A stretch of DNA of 64,000 nucleotides from Pedobacter panaciterrae (GTDB lineage: Bacteria; Bacteroidota; Bacteroidia; Sphingobacteriales; Sphingobacteriaceae): assembly GCF_001636695.1 (NCBI RefSeq), contig NZ_LGEL01000017.1, positions 22,747-86,746 of the forward strand, written 5' to 3'. How positions within the stretch are numbered: the first letter of the stretch is position 1; each line of letters begins with the position of its first letter. The notes beneath the pieces were generated by a model. That model was given only the letters and a program-made list of their open reading frames with translations, was not told where the DNA came from and made no database searches. This document shows positions 1-7,440 of this stretch, piece by piece. The position numbers and the translations under genes were made by a program.

Positions 1-785
1 TCAGCATCTCTTAGAAAAGGAAAACTACGACGGGTTTTAACCAATTCTTCATAACCTATACTAAAGGTGTATAAATCTTCATCTTCAGGTTTATAGTAAA
101 TAGTTTTTCCCATAGGATCAATGCATTGAGAATGACCACTATGGTAAACTTCATTTCCATCGTGACCAACCCTGTTTGCGCCAATTACATAGCTTTGGTT
201 TTCAATTGCACGAGCAGGAATAAGTGCATTCCAATGGCTCGATCTTTTATCCGGCCAGCTTGCAATTAATAATAGTATATCATATTCTGCATTCTGATTG
301 CGCAACCATACAGGGAAACGAAGGTCATAGCAAATGGCTAAACGTATTTTCCAGCCTTTTAAGTCCACAATCACTTTGTCATGGCCGGGGGTGTAATTTT
401 TATCTTCATCACCTAATCCAAAAAGGTGGCGTTTATCATAATGGCTATAAGTACCGTCAGGCAGCATCCAGATTAAGCGGTTATAATATTTATCGTTTTC
501 TTTTATGATTAAACTTCCTGTAACAACACATTCATATTTATCGGCTGTTTGGGCCATCCACTGCATTGTTTTTCCATTCATTTCCTCGGCAAGTGATGCA
601 GCATTCATACTAAAACCTGTATTGAACATCTCTGGAAGTATAATCAGGTCAGTTTTCTCTTTTATACCCATTGATAACCTGAGGGCAAGATTCTGTAAGT
701 TTTTATCTATGTTTTCCCAAAAGAGATATGCCTGATAAATTGTAATTTTGAGATTGCTAATATTCAGGTAATTTGGTTGATCCAT
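1..785 (-). CDS. Omega-amidase of the nitrilase superfamily, 3' end cut by window edge
   Basis: Carbon-nitrogen hydrolase that should deamidate 2-oxo acid amides such as alpha-ketoglutaramate or its succinamate analogue, the cytosolic partner of glutamine- or methionine-type transaminases. Reading from ATG 785, 261 codons are visible and the frame runs off the left edge. The nitrilase triad is visible: Glu52 in LPEMF, Lys118 in YDKRHLF and Cys152 in LAICYDLRFP. The family is usually about 260 residues, so only a few codons should be missing. It lies 24 bp downstream of a class I aminotransferase on the same strand, the usual YbdL/YafV-type pairing, which supports omega-amidase rather than another nitrilase branch. 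Substrate preference is inferred from the family and the neighbour. Confidence 0.9.
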   Translation of the reverse strand, partial: MDQPNYLNISNLKITIYQAYLFWENIDKNLQNLALRLSMGIKEKTDLIILPEMFNTGFSMNAASLAEEMNGKTMQWMAQTADKYECVVTGSLIIKENDKYYNRLIWMLPDGTYSHYDKRHLFGLGDEDKNYTPGHDKVIVDLKGWKIRLAICYDLRFPVWLRNQNAEYDILLLIASWPDKRSSHWNALIPARAIENQSYVIGANRVGHDGNEVYHSGHSQCIDPMGKTIYYKPEDEDLYTFSIGYEELVKTRRSFPFLRDA

Positions 786-809
786 TATTCTAATTTAAAG
801 GGATGTAAA

Positions 810-1955
810 TTATAACTTCATTAGTCCTTCAACGGCTTTTTCTAATGTTTCGTGCTTTTTAGCAAAACAAAAGCGTAAGACCTTATGATCTGTTTTTCTA
901 ATGTAGAAGGCCGAAACAGGTATGCTTGCTACTCCATTTTCCCTCACAAGCTTCTGGGCCATATCTGTATCTTTCTCATCATTCAAGTGAGCATAGCTAA
1001 CACATTGAAAGTAAGAGCCATGACAAGGTAATAATTTAAATTTAGTTTCGCCAAGTAATGAACGGAAGAAATCCCGCTTTTCCTGAAAAAACTCAGATAA
1101 TCCACTGTATGTTTCAGGGTCTTTAAGGTAATTGGCAACACCAACCTGCATCGGTGTGTTTACACTAAAAACATTGAACTGGTGTACTTTGCGGAACTCC
1201 TTCATTAAGTTGGCAGGAGCAAGGCAGTAGCCCAATTTCCATCCTGTTGTATGTAGTAGTTTACCGAAAGATGCCACAACAAAACTTCTATCTCTTAGCT
1301 CAGGATATAAAGCCACACTGTGGTGCTTTTTACCATCGAATATGATATGCTCATAAACCTCATCACTTAAAATAAGAATATCTGTATTTTTAGTAAGTTT
1401 AATAAGCGCTTTGATGTCCTTTTCCGTTAAAATACTACCTGTAGGGTTATGCGGACTATTTAAAATGATCATTTTAGTATTGGCGGTAAATAGTTTCTTT
1501 ACCATTTCCCAATCTATTTCATAATCCGGTGGTACCATCTCGTAGGGCTTTACAAGGCCGCCTAATAATTTAATAGCAGGAGCATAGGAGTCGTAAGCAG
1601 GCTCAAAAATAATTACTTCATCACCTGCCGTAATACACGAAGATAGTGCTGTAAATATGGCCTGGGTGCCACCTGCTGTAACAGTAACCTCGGTATCCGG
1701 ATTGTAAAGAGCGCCATATAAAGTGTTTGCCTTTTCGGCAATAAGCGTTCTAAGCGATTGCAATCCGGGCATCGGAGCGTACTGGTTAAAACCCTTCTTC
1801 ATTGCATCGGCTACAAAATCAACCAGTTTTGGGTCGCAATCATAATCAGGAAATCCTTGGGATAGGTTTATCGCATTATGCTCTTCAGCGAGTTTAGACA
1901 TCACTGTGAAAATGGTGGTGCCAACTGTGGGTAATTTGGAATTTATAGATATCAT
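810..1955 (-). CDS. Methionine/glutamine-type aminotransferase (class I/II, YbdL-like)
   Basis: PLP-dependent aminotransferase of 381 residues, full length for the family. The PLP phosphate/ring region SDEVYEH is near residue 197, and the Schiff-base lysine is Lys232 in SFGKLLHTTGWKLGYC, a context typical of E. coli YbdL and kynurenine/glutamine aminotransferases. NSPHNPTG near residue 166 is the class I signature. It starts at ATG 1955 and is followed after 24 bp by the omega-amidase, so the pair probably transaminates 2-oxo-4-methylthiobutyrate with glutamine or another donor and then removes the ketoglutaramate by-product. This would close methionine salvage. Cytosolic. The specific amino donor is not visible in the sequence. 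Confidence 0.88.
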   Translation of the reverse strand: MISINSKLPTVGTTIFTVMSKLAEEHNAINLSQGFPDYDCDPKLVDFVADAMKKGFNQYAPMPGLQSLRTLIAEKANTLYGALYNPDTEVTVTAGGTQAIFTALSSCITAGDEVIIFEPAYDSYAPAIKLLGGLVKPYEMVPPDYEIDWEMVKKLFTANTKMIILNSPHNPTGSILTEKDIKALIKLTKNTDILILSDEVYEHIIFDGKKHHSVALYPELRDRSFVVASFGKLLHTTGWKLGYCLAPANLMKEFRKVHQFNVFSVNTPMQVGVANYLKDPETYSGLSEFFQEKRDFFRSLLGETKFKLLPCHGSYFQCVSYAHLNDEKDTDMAQKLVRENGVASIPVSAFYIRKTDHKVLRFCFAKKHETLEKAVEGLMKL

Positions 1956-2022
1956 GTTTAAGCGAAAATAGAAATAATATTTATCCGGTTATATCAGAAT
2001 TATTTAATAATTTCAACCTGCT

Positions 2023-2793
2023 ATGACTTTTAAAACAAAAGAGAGCAGATTACTGCTCATTTTAGGGAGCTTCTTTGTCGCAAATGCCATACTCTCAGAG
2101 TTCATTGGTGTAAAGATATTTACAGTTGAAGGTACACTTGGTATACAAAAATTTAATATTAATTTATTGGGAGTGCCTAATCTTTCATATAATATGTCGG
2201 CAGGCGTTTTAACCTGGCCCATTATTTTTATCATGACAGATATTATTAATGAATATTTTGGAGTAAGGCAAGTTCGTTATCTATCTATTTTAACAGCCAT
2301 TTTAATAGCATACGCATTTATTGTTGTGGGTGGAGCCATGCACTTACAACCTTCTGATTTTTGGGTTAAACAAACTATTAACGGAGAATCCTTAAATATG
2401 AATAATGCCTTTGCCGGTATATTTGGGCAAGGCATGTGGATCATAGTGGGCTCCATTGTTGCTTTTCTTGTTGGCCAGATTGCTGATGTGCTTATTTTTC
2501 ATAAAATTAAGAAAATTACCGGCGACAAGGCCTTGTGGTTACGTGCCACCGGTTCAACAGTAGTTTCGCAATGTATTGATAGCTTTGTAGTTATCTTTAT
2601 TGCTTTTTATCTTAATCCTCAATACCACTGGAGCTGGCAAATGGTTGCTGCAATAGGACTTGTAAATTATACCTATAAGTTCGTGATAGCCATTCTGATG
2701 ACTCCTATACTATATCTAGTTCATGGGATTATAGACAGGTATCTTGGAAAAGACCTATCTCATCGAATGATAACAATGGCTGGCAGGAGATAG
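2023..2793 (+). CDS. Queuosine precursor transporter, YhhQ/VUT family
   Basis: Integral membrane protein of 256 residues with about six hydrophobic segments. The conserved motif of the family, MTDIINEYFG near residue 71, is present, as is the later stretch with SQCIDSFVVIFIAF. The family imports queuosine precursors (preQ0, preQ1 or queuine) for tRNA modification. It is divergent from the aminotransferase with 67 bp between starts. Its stop codon abuts the stop of the converging GreA/Rnk-like gene with no intervening base. I looked for a preQ1 riboswitch in the 67-bp leader and did not see one. Transported form is not predictable from sequence alone. Confidence 0.88.
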   Translation: MTFKTKESRLLLILGSFFVANAILSEFIGVKIFTVEGTLGIQKFNINLLGVPNLSYNMSAGVLTWPIIFIMTDIINEYFGVRQVRYLSILTAILIAYAFIVVGGAMHLQPSDFWVKQTINGESLNMNNAFAGIFGQGMWIIVGSIVAFLVGQIADVLIFHKIKKITGDKALWLRATGSTVVSQCIDSFVVIFIAFYLNPQYHWSWQMVAAIGLVNYTYKFVIAILMTPILYLVHGIIDRYLGKDLSHRMITMAGRR

Positions 2794-3171
2794 CTACATT
2801 CTTTGTACAGATAGTATTTTGAATTCCTGTAAGCCATCTGGCATTTCCCAGGTAATAATGTCGTTTGTTCTGTAGCCAAACAATGCAATCCCAATTGGTG
2901 CAAAAACAGATACCTTTTGAACTTTAATGTTAGCCTCTTCTGGCATTACAAGTTTGAAGGTAAACTCTTTACCTGTTTTGGTATTGGCTATACGAGCTTC
3001 AGATTTTAAGCACACTACGTCCGAAGGCAGTTCTTCTTCTGAATATATGGTAGCTTCTTTTAATTCGTTGCTTAATTTTTCTTTGTTGTAAGCGCTCATA
3101 TTTGATTTTTCTAAATGTTCCTTTAATAATTTAAAGTCGCTTTTTGATAATGACAATGATTTAGTTTCCAT
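2794..3171 (-). CDS. GreA/GreB-family (Rnk-like) protein
   Basis: Protein of 125 residues. The C-terminal half, roughly residues 55-125, matches the GreA/GreB C-terminal domain that binds RNA polymerase, including the typical IALFGYRTNDIITWEMP stretch. The N-terminal half (LSKSDFKLLKEHLEKS) is short and helical and lacks the long acidic-tipped coiled coil of true GreA, so it resembles Rnk (regulator of nucleoside diphosphate kinase). Rnk-type proteins compete for the RNA polymerase secondary channel but should not stimulate transcript cleavage. Convergent with the YhhQ-like gene, whose stop codon is directly adjacent. Function as a transcription modulator is inferred from the family. Confidence 0.8.
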   Translation of the reverse strand: METKSLSLSKSDFKLLKEHLEKSNMSAYNKEKLSNELKEATIYSEEELPSDVVCLKSEARIANTKTGKEFTFKLVMPEEANIKVQKVSVFAPIGIALFGYRTNDIITWEMPDGLQEFKILSVQRM

Positions 3172-3736
3172 GATCTTGAATGTGTTGTGATTTAATATTT
3201 GTTATATTTTTTTCAAAAAATTAGGTACGCAATTCAGGCTTCTGCTGAAAAGGTGTTAAGATTGAAGATGAAAAATGAGAAAAAGCAGATTTTTATCAGG
3301 TGCTTTTAACCCCCGCATCGAAAAAAGAAAATCGAAATGATACGGGGTTTAATTAATAAAGTCCTTGCTAGTGGTTTGAAAACTAAAACCGAAGGGATAG
3401 TTTTCTCTGAAAAACCTTTTGAAAAGTGCATACGAATGCAACTGGTGCCTGTTGTAGGCATCAATTATAGCTTTTTGTATGTTCTTTTGTTGGTTCATTG
3501 TTTGCTAATGTCGACACCTTTTTCCTTATTTCAAAAGAAAATCGGTTTTTACATTAAAAAATGATCTGGGGTTTACTTATTTGATGAGATAAATACTATC
3601 TGATTTTCTATTCACCCGGACATAACCCGGACATACCGCGGATCTAACCCGGATATAGCGCGGGAAATGCCCCTGTAAAATCCCTGCAATATCTGGTTAT
3701 AATTGCCCATAGTTATAAGCAGTATGCTACGAAGTA
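3172..3736. other. Intergenic region with hairpin and 11-bp repeat array
   Basis: A 565-bp stretch without a gene I can support. It holds a long imperfect hairpin at 3308-3350 (AACCCCCGCATC pairing with GATACGGGGTT, one bulge, followed by TTTAATT) and the 11-bp repeat array listed at 3615-3691. A 75-codon reading frame at 3337-3564 begins inside the right part of the hairpin, resembles no family I know and is judged non-coding. The promoter of the GreA/Rnk-like gene should lie at the left end, but no clear TAnnTTTG box was found. Confidence 0.5.
3615..3691. repeat. Degenerate 11-bp tandem repeat array (CCCGGAYATAA)
   Basis: About seven consecutive 11-bp units in exact register. They begin CCCGGACATAA (3615), CCCGGACATAC (3626), CGCGGATCTAA (3637), CCCGGATATAG (3648) and CGCGGGAAATG (3659), then decay into CCCCTGTAAAA (3670) and TCCCTGCAATA (3681). 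The GC-rich core stands out from the AT-rich surroundings, and the period is close to one DNA turn. It lies 3' of the RES toxin gene and upstream of nothing obvious. Role unknown. Confidence 0.75.
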
Positions 3737-4186
3737 TTAGCTTTTTATTCTTCTGTCAAAAACAAAAGGTTCTGATTTTAGCAATTTTACCGATTTAAAA
3801 TCTGGGTGATGCGGATTTATCAGGTAATTATATTCAGCTATAATAATAGAGGAGGGTACTTTTAAAATGGCAGATTTTCCTTCATTGATCCAATCCTCAC
3901 CAATTTTTTGAGTTAATGGGATGTTATGATATTCAATCCAGTCAACTGGTAGTTTTTTAATATCCACAGGAATGATTCTTATGTCGTCAGGTATTTCTAT
4001 AGTCATTACCTGAAACGATTGGTTTAATCCTATTTGATTTCTGTGGACAACGTTTTCCAGGCAGGCTAATGAGCGCGAGCCTGCGCTGTAAATTACTTCT
4101 ACATCGTTAGGGTTCCAGCGTGCCGCTCTGCCCGAAGTAAATAGCCTGGTAGCATATTTAGCTAATGCAATACGAAATACAAGCAT
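3737..4186 (-). CDS. RES-domain toxin (NAD+-degrading type II toxin)
   Basis: RES-domain protein of 149 residues, normal length. The family motif with arginine, tryptophan/tyrosine and glutamate is visible as GRAARWNPNDVEVIYSAGS (Arg23, Tyr33) followed by Glu44 in SLACLEN, and a serine pair at 112-113 in VPSSIII. These correspond to the Arg-Glu-Ser triad that names the family. Characterised RES toxins degrade NAD+ and arrest growth. The start ATG 4186 lies 2 bp after the stop of the Xre-type antitoxin, the standard antitoxin-first order. All key residues are present, so it is probably active. Substrate is inferred from the family. Confidence 0.88.
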   Translation of the reverse strand: MLVFRIALAKYATRLFTSGRAARWNPNDVEVIYSAGSRSLACLENVVHRNQIGLNQSFQVMTIEIPDDIRIIPVDIKKLPVDWIEYHNIPLTQKIGEDWINEGKSAILKVPSSIIIAEYNYLINPHHPDFKSVKLLKSEPFVFDRRIKS

Positions 4187-4188
4187 AT

Positions 4189-4653
4189 TTAGGCTAAATC
4201 ACCGTGTTCAATTCTTATCAGTTCTTCTTCAATTAAGGTAATGCCGGTAATCGTATCCATAAGATCGAAAGGGGTTTGGTTGCCTAGCCCGTATGAAGGA
4301 GTATTTAACCATTGATGAAATAGCTTTGCAGATCCAAAAATTTCGATTCCTTTATCAAAAAGGGAAAAAGACTTTAAAAGCTTTTCGCTTAAAGCAGCAT
4401 CTAGTTTTGATGAACTTGAAACGTAATTCTGTATTGTTTTTACATTTGTTTTAAAAGTATCCTGAAATTCTTCTTTGGTGAAACCCGAAAGATTAAGAAA
4501 ATCAATGGCGGCTTTTGCCGATAACCCGTTTTTAGAATTCGTTAGAACACTTATTGGGTTTCCATAAAGTGATTGATAAGATGCAATAACTGCGCTCTCT
4601 GAAACAACCGATACTTTTGATTTTGTTTTATATGGTTTTGGAGTATTTGCCAT
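4189..4653 (-). CDS. Xre/ParS-type antitoxin with DUF2384 toxin-binding domain
   Basis: Antitoxin partner of the RES toxin, 154 residues. The N-terminal and central part (about residues 30-95) is a helical Xre-like DNA-binding region with NVKTIQNYVSSSSKL. The C-terminal MbcA/ParS/Xre toxin-binding domain carries the typical FGSAKLFHQWLNTPSYGLGNQTPFDLMDT near residues 106-135. Such proteins bind the toxin and repress their own promoter. The toxin gene follows after 2 bp. A TATATTTG box and two direct repeats 21 bp apart sit immediately upstream, a plausible autoregulatory site. Confidence 0.88.
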   Translation of the reverse strand: MANTPKPYKTKSKVSVVSESAVIASYQSLYGNPISVLTNSKNGLSAKAAIDFLNLSGFTKEEFQDTFKTNVKTIQNYVSSSSKLDAALSEKLLKSFSLFDKGIEIFGSAKLFHQWLNTPSYGLGNQTPFDLMDTITGITLIEEELIRIEHGDLA

Positions 4654-4675
4654 GATGCTTTTATCTGATACAAAG

Positions 4676-4716
4676 CAAATATAGGAATTTTTTCTTTAAA
4701 TTAAGGAATTTTTTCT
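4676..4716 (-). promoter_or_regulatory. Antitoxin promoter with paired direct-repeat operator
   Basis: On the minus strand, TATATTTG (4676-4683) fits the Bacteroidota -7 box TAnnTTTG, 22 bp before the antitoxin ATG. Directly upstream are two identical 12-bp copies of AGAAAAAATTCC (4684-4695 and 4705-4716) whose starts are 21 bp apart, two helical turns. The placement suits binding of the Xre antitoxin for self-repression. No clear -33 TTTG was found. Confidence 0.55.
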
Positions 4717-5102
4717 CAGTGCTTATGCAGAGAATTATCCGGGTCATTTAATACCTTTTTTACAGCATTAAGCATATCGTCCAGGTCAAAGGGTTTACTG
4801 ATAAAACCATTGGCGCAGGCTTCTTCCAGTACAGCCCTTTCGGCGGCATGGGCCGACATAATTATAATAGAAATATGACTGGTTTTATCATCTGTTTTTA
4901 AAGATCTGCAGATATCTATACCATTGCCATCTGGCAGCATAACATCCAAAAGTATCAATTCCGGATGCTGGACGGCTATTTTTTTGTAAAATTCTTTTGA
5001 AGTCCCGGAAGTCACAACCTCATAGCCAGCTTCTATCAATACGTATTCAACTATAAAACGGATATCTTCGTCATCCTCAACAACATGTATAAGTTTAGCC
5101 AT
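4716..5102 (-). CDS. Single-domain response regulator (CheY-like)
   Basis: Receiver domain only, 128 residues, no output domain. Acidic residues Asp10, Asp11 and Glu/Asp nearby in HVVEDDEDI, phospho-acceptor Asp53 in LLDVMLPDGNG, Ser83 at the switch position and Lys103 in ISKPFDL are all present, so it should be phosphorylatable. The partner histidine kinase is not adjacent. The gene precedes the toxin-antitoxin pair on the same strand, but the antitoxin seems to have its own promoter overlapping this gene's stop codon. Likely relays phosphate or acts by protein contact; the target is unknown. Confidence 0.88.
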   Translation of the reverse strand: MAKLIHVVEDDEDIRFIVEYVLIEAGYEVVTSGTSKEFYKKIAVQHPELILLDVMLPDGNGIDICRSLKTDDKTSHISIIIMSAHAAERAVLEEACANGFISKPFDLDDMLNAVKKVLNDPDNSLHKH

Positions 5103-5231
5103 GGCATAATCATTTGTTTAGTTCGCTTTACAAAATAACCGGAGAACTTGTAAAAGGTTTTGAAAAAAAGGAGTTCGGGTACAAAAAGTGCAATAGAAGT
5201 GAAGTTATGCGCGTTTATTTCTAAAATAATA

Positions 5232-5239
5232 TATATTTG
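5232..5239 (+). promoter_or_regulatory. -7 box of the histone-like gene
   Basis: TATATTTG matches the Bacteroidota -7 consensus TAnnTTTG and lies 23 bp upstream of ATG 5263. A poor TTTA at 5214-5217 is the only candidate upstream element. Confidence 0.45.
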
Positions 5240-5262
5240 ACTTATAAATTAAAAATCAAAAC

Positions 5263-5439
5263 ATGGAAAAATTTTCAAAAGTTAAAGAATTGTTAGCTTC
5301 TGTAGAGGCTGATGCTGAGAAATTTTACAATTCAGGCAACAACGCAGCTGGAACAAGAGTACGTAAAGCTATGCAAGATTTAAAAGTTCTTGCTCAGGAA
5401 ATTCGTGCTGAAGTTACAGAGAAAAAAAACGCTAAATAA
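5263..5439 (+). CDS. Histone H1-like nucleoid protein (Hc1-type)
   Basis: A 58-residue protein translated by hand from ATG 5263 to TAA 5437-5439. It begins MEKFSKVKELLASVEADAEK, continues with FYNSGNNAAGTRVRKAMQDL and ends lysine-rich (EKKNAK). This is the short histone H1-like protein found across Bacteroidota, thought to bind DNA and help compact the nucleoid. It stands alone, with a -7 box upstream and a hairpin terminator at 5460-5483. DNA binding is inferred from the family name, not shown by a recognisable fold here. Confidence 0.85.
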   Translation: MEKFSKVKELLASVEADAEKFYNSGNNAAGTRVRKAMQDLKVLAQEIRAEVTEKKNAK

Positions 5440-5459
5440 GTATTAGTTTATTTAAATAT

Positions 5460-5483
5460 CAGTAGTGGCTTTTGCCGCTACTG
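5460..5483 (+). terminator. Hairpin terminator after the histone-like gene
   Basis: CAGTAGTGGC pairs with GCCGCTACTG across a TTTT loop (10-bp stem with one G-U pair) and is followed by the AT-rich AATATTTTAT. It lies 20 bp after the histone-like stop. A GTG at 5465 inside the stem is therefore an unlikely start for the next gene. Confidence 0.6.
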
Positions 5484-5500
5484 AATATTTTATCTATTAT

Positions 5501-6496
5501 ATGCCATATACACCCAATCCCAGCCGATATACTCAAATGCAATACCGCCGTTGCGGTAAAAGTGGGTTAAAACTTCCAGCAATTTCATTAGGCCTATGGC
5601 ATAATTTTGGTCATGTGGATCAACTGGAAAATTGCAGTAACATATTAAAACTTGCTTTTGATAGCGGTATTACTCACTTTGATCTTGCTAATAATTACGG
5701 CCCGCCTCCAGGTTCAGCCGAAGAGAATTTTGGTAAGCTGCTAAAGAGAGATTTTGCCGGTTACAGAGATGAAATGATCATTTCAAGCAAAGCTGGTTAC
5801 ACAATGTGGGATGGACCTTATGGAGATTGGGGTTCTAAAAAGTACCTGGTTTCCAGTTTGGATCAGAGTTTAAAAAGAATGGACCTGGATTATGTTGATA
5901 TTTTTTATCACCATCGCCCGGATCCGGAAACGCCACTTGAAGAAACCATGGCTGCATTAGACCTGATCGTTCGTCAGGGTAAGGCATTATATGTAGGTAT
6001 ATCTAATTACAAGCCGGAAGAAGCTGCGCGTGCCATTCAAATTTTAAAAGAACTAGGTACTCCATGTATTATTCATCAGCCCAAATACTCTATGTATGAG
6101 CGTTGGATAGAAGATGGTTTGTTAGATCTTTTAGGTAATGAGGGTGTTGGCTGTATTCCATTTTCACCGTTGGCACAAGGACTGCTTACGGATAAATACC
6201 TAAAAGGTATTCCTGAAGATTCAAGAGCAGCAAAGTCTCATGGATTTTTACAACGTGATCAAATTACTGACGAAAAACTAACTCAGCTTAATAAACTGAA
6301 TGCAATAGCTCAGGAAAGAGGACAAAAGTTGGCTCATATGGCATTGTCGTGGATTTTACGCGACGAAAGAATTACTTCTGTGTTGGTAGGCGCAAGCAAA
6401 CCGGAGCAGCTTGCTGATTCGTTAAAATGCCTTGAAAACACCAATTTTACTAAAGATGAATTAAACAGGATCGATCTTATTTTATCTAATTCATAA
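5501..6496 (+). CDS. Aldo/keto reductase, YghZ (L-glyceraldehyde 3-phosphate reductase) type
   Basis: NADPH-dependent aldo/keto reductase of 331 residues from ATG 5501. The N-terminus MPYTPNPSRYTQMQYRRCGK aligns with the start of E. coli YghZ, and a GTG 36 bp upstream lies in a terminator hairpin, so 5501 is preferred. AKR catalytic residues are visible: Asp and Tyr in HFDLANNYGPPPG, Lys in IISSKAGY and His in IFYHHRPD. YghZ-type enzymes reduce L-glyceraldehyde 3-phosphate and methylglyoxal, a detoxification role. Followed 10 bp later by yceH, probably co-transcribed. Confidence 0.88.
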   Translation: MPYTPNPSRYTQMQYRRCGKSGLKLPAISLGLWHNFGHVDQLENCSNILKLAFDSGITHFDLANNYGPPPGSAEENFGKLLKRDFAGYRDEMIISSKAGYTMWDGPYGDWGSKKYLVSSLDQSLKRMDLDYVDIFYHHRPDPETPLEETMAALDLIVRQGKALYVGISNYKPEEAARAIQILKELGTPCIIHQPKYSMYERWIEDGLLDLLGNEGVGCIPFSPLAQGLLTDKYLKGIPEDSRAAKSHGFLQRDQITDEKLTQLNKLNAIAQERGQKLAHMALSWILRDERITSVLVGASKPEQLADSLKCLENTNFTKDELNRIDLILSNS

Positions 6497-6506
6497 GAAC
6501 AGCTTA

Positions 6507-7160
6507 ATGGATTCACCACAAACCCTGCCGGTTTTAAATGCAGAAGAACTTCGTGTTTTAGGTGTATTAATGGAGAAATCTAAAACTACACCTGAGTATT
6601 ATCCGATGACCATCAATGCAATTACTGCAGCCTGTAATCAAAAAACCTCGCGTAAGCCTGTTGTACAATACGATGACCAGACTGTAATATTGGCTCTTGA
6701 TACTTTAAAGAGGAAGAGTTTAATTTCAACGGCAACAGGTGGCTCTAGCAGGAGCGTTAAATACAAACATAATTTTGCTATTGTTTTTCCTGTAACTCCT
6801 CAGGAAGTATCAATTATTTGTTTGCTAATGCTAAGAGGTGCACAAACGCCTGGTGAACTAAATACCAATTCGGGCAGATTATATGAGTTCGAATCATTAG
6901 AAGAAGTACAATCTGTACTTGAACGGCTATCAGATCCTGAAATGCCGTACGTTTTGCAGTTGCCTAAGCGTGCAGGGCAAAAGGAAATGCGTTATGTACA
7001 CCTGTTGAGCGGAACACCTGATCTAACACAGGATGATTCGTCGGATGATAATTACAGCAGGCCTGCAAGTGATTTGGAGCAGCGACTTGCAAAAGTAGAA
7101 GAGGAGCTTGCAGTAATGAAAGCCGACTTTGATAAACTCATGAAAGAATTAATGGGGTAA
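6507..7160 (+). CDS. YceH family protein (DUF480)
   Basis: Protein of 217 residues made of two winged-helix repeats. The first shows the family signature NAEELRVLGVLMEKSKTTPEYYPMT near residues 11-36, and the second begins VTPQEVSIICLLMLRGAQTPGEL near residue 97. A coiled-coil tail rich in Glu and Lys closes the protein (about 188-217). The fold suggests nucleic-acid or protein binding, but the molecular role of YceH is not established. It begins 10 bp after the aldo/keto reductase stop. Confidence 0.88.
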   Translation: MDSPQTLPVLNAEELRVLGVLMEKSKTTPEYYPMTINAITAACNQKTSRKPVVQYDDQTVILALDTLKRKSLISTATGGSSRSVKYKHNFAIVFPVTPQEVSIICLLMLRGAQTPGELNTNSGRLYEFESLEEVQSVLERLSDPEMPYVLQLPKRAGQKEMRYVHLLSGTPDLTQDDSSDDNYSRPASDLEQRLAKVEEELAVMKADFDKLMKELMG

Positions 7161-7173
7161 TTTACCTCCGTTA

Positions 7174-7353
7174 TTACTTCTTTGCAAGGGTTTTAGCTGA
7201 ATCAGTTTTAGCTGAATCTTTAGCTATAACTGCTGTGCTATCTACTGTTGCTTCAGCAACCTGAGATGCTGGCGCCCTAAGTTGCATCTTCTTCGTGTCT
7301 TCGCAGGCACTTAGTAGCAATAAGAGGCCAAAGAGAGGTAAAATGGTTTTCAT
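7174..7353 (-). CDS. Small putative lipoprotein
   Basis: A 59-residue protein read by hand from ATG 7353. MKTILPLFGLLLLLSAC is a lipoprotein signal peptide with lipobox LSAC (acylated Cys17). The mature 43 residues are polar and end with two near-repeats, KDSAKTDSAKT. It should be an inner- or outer-membrane anchored small lipoprotein of unknown function. It converges on yceH with 13 bp between stops. A perfect 12-bp inverted repeat stands between the promoter-like TACTTTTG box and the start codon, suggesting regulation. No homologue recognised. Confidence 0.72.
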   Translation of the reverse strand: MKTILPLFGLLLLLSACEDTKKMQLRAPASQVAEATVDSTAVIAKDSAKTDSAKTLAKK

Positions 7354-7356
7354 AAG

Positions 7357-7388
7357 TTTTGACTAAATAGTTAATTTAGTCAAAAGTA
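7357..7388 (-). promoter_or_regulatory. Perfect palindrome overlapping the lipoprotein promoter
   Basis: TTTTGACTAAAT (7357-7368) and ATTTAGTCAAAA (7374-7385) form a perfect 12-bp inverted repeat with a 5-base centre, 3 bp upstream of the lipoprotein start. On the minus strand a TACTTTTG box (7381-7388) that fits TAnnTTTG overlaps one arm, so a dimeric repressor here would block transcription. A hairpin in the leader RNA is the alternative. Confidence 0.55.
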
Positions 7389-7440
7389 TATACTAATATT
7401 CAAAACTAAATACTTTTGAAAGTATTTGACATATCTATGG

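Noticed and set aside
224-735. Two forward reading frames near the left edge
   Set aside because: They lie antisense to the omega-amidase gene, whose catalytic triad is clear on the minus strand.
1956-2022. preQ1 riboswitch before the YhhQ-like gene
   Set aside because: The 67-bp leader is AT-rich with no H-type pseudoknot pattern or conserved preQ1 core that I can see.
3337-3564. 75-codon reading frame in the intergenic region
   Set aside because: Starts inside a hairpin arm, has no recognisable family, a composition unlike real proteins of the window and no ribosome binding site.
5465-5500. GTG start at 5465 giving a longer aldo/keto reductase
   Set aside because: It falls inside the terminator hairpin of the histone-like gene, and the family N-terminus begins at ATG 5501.
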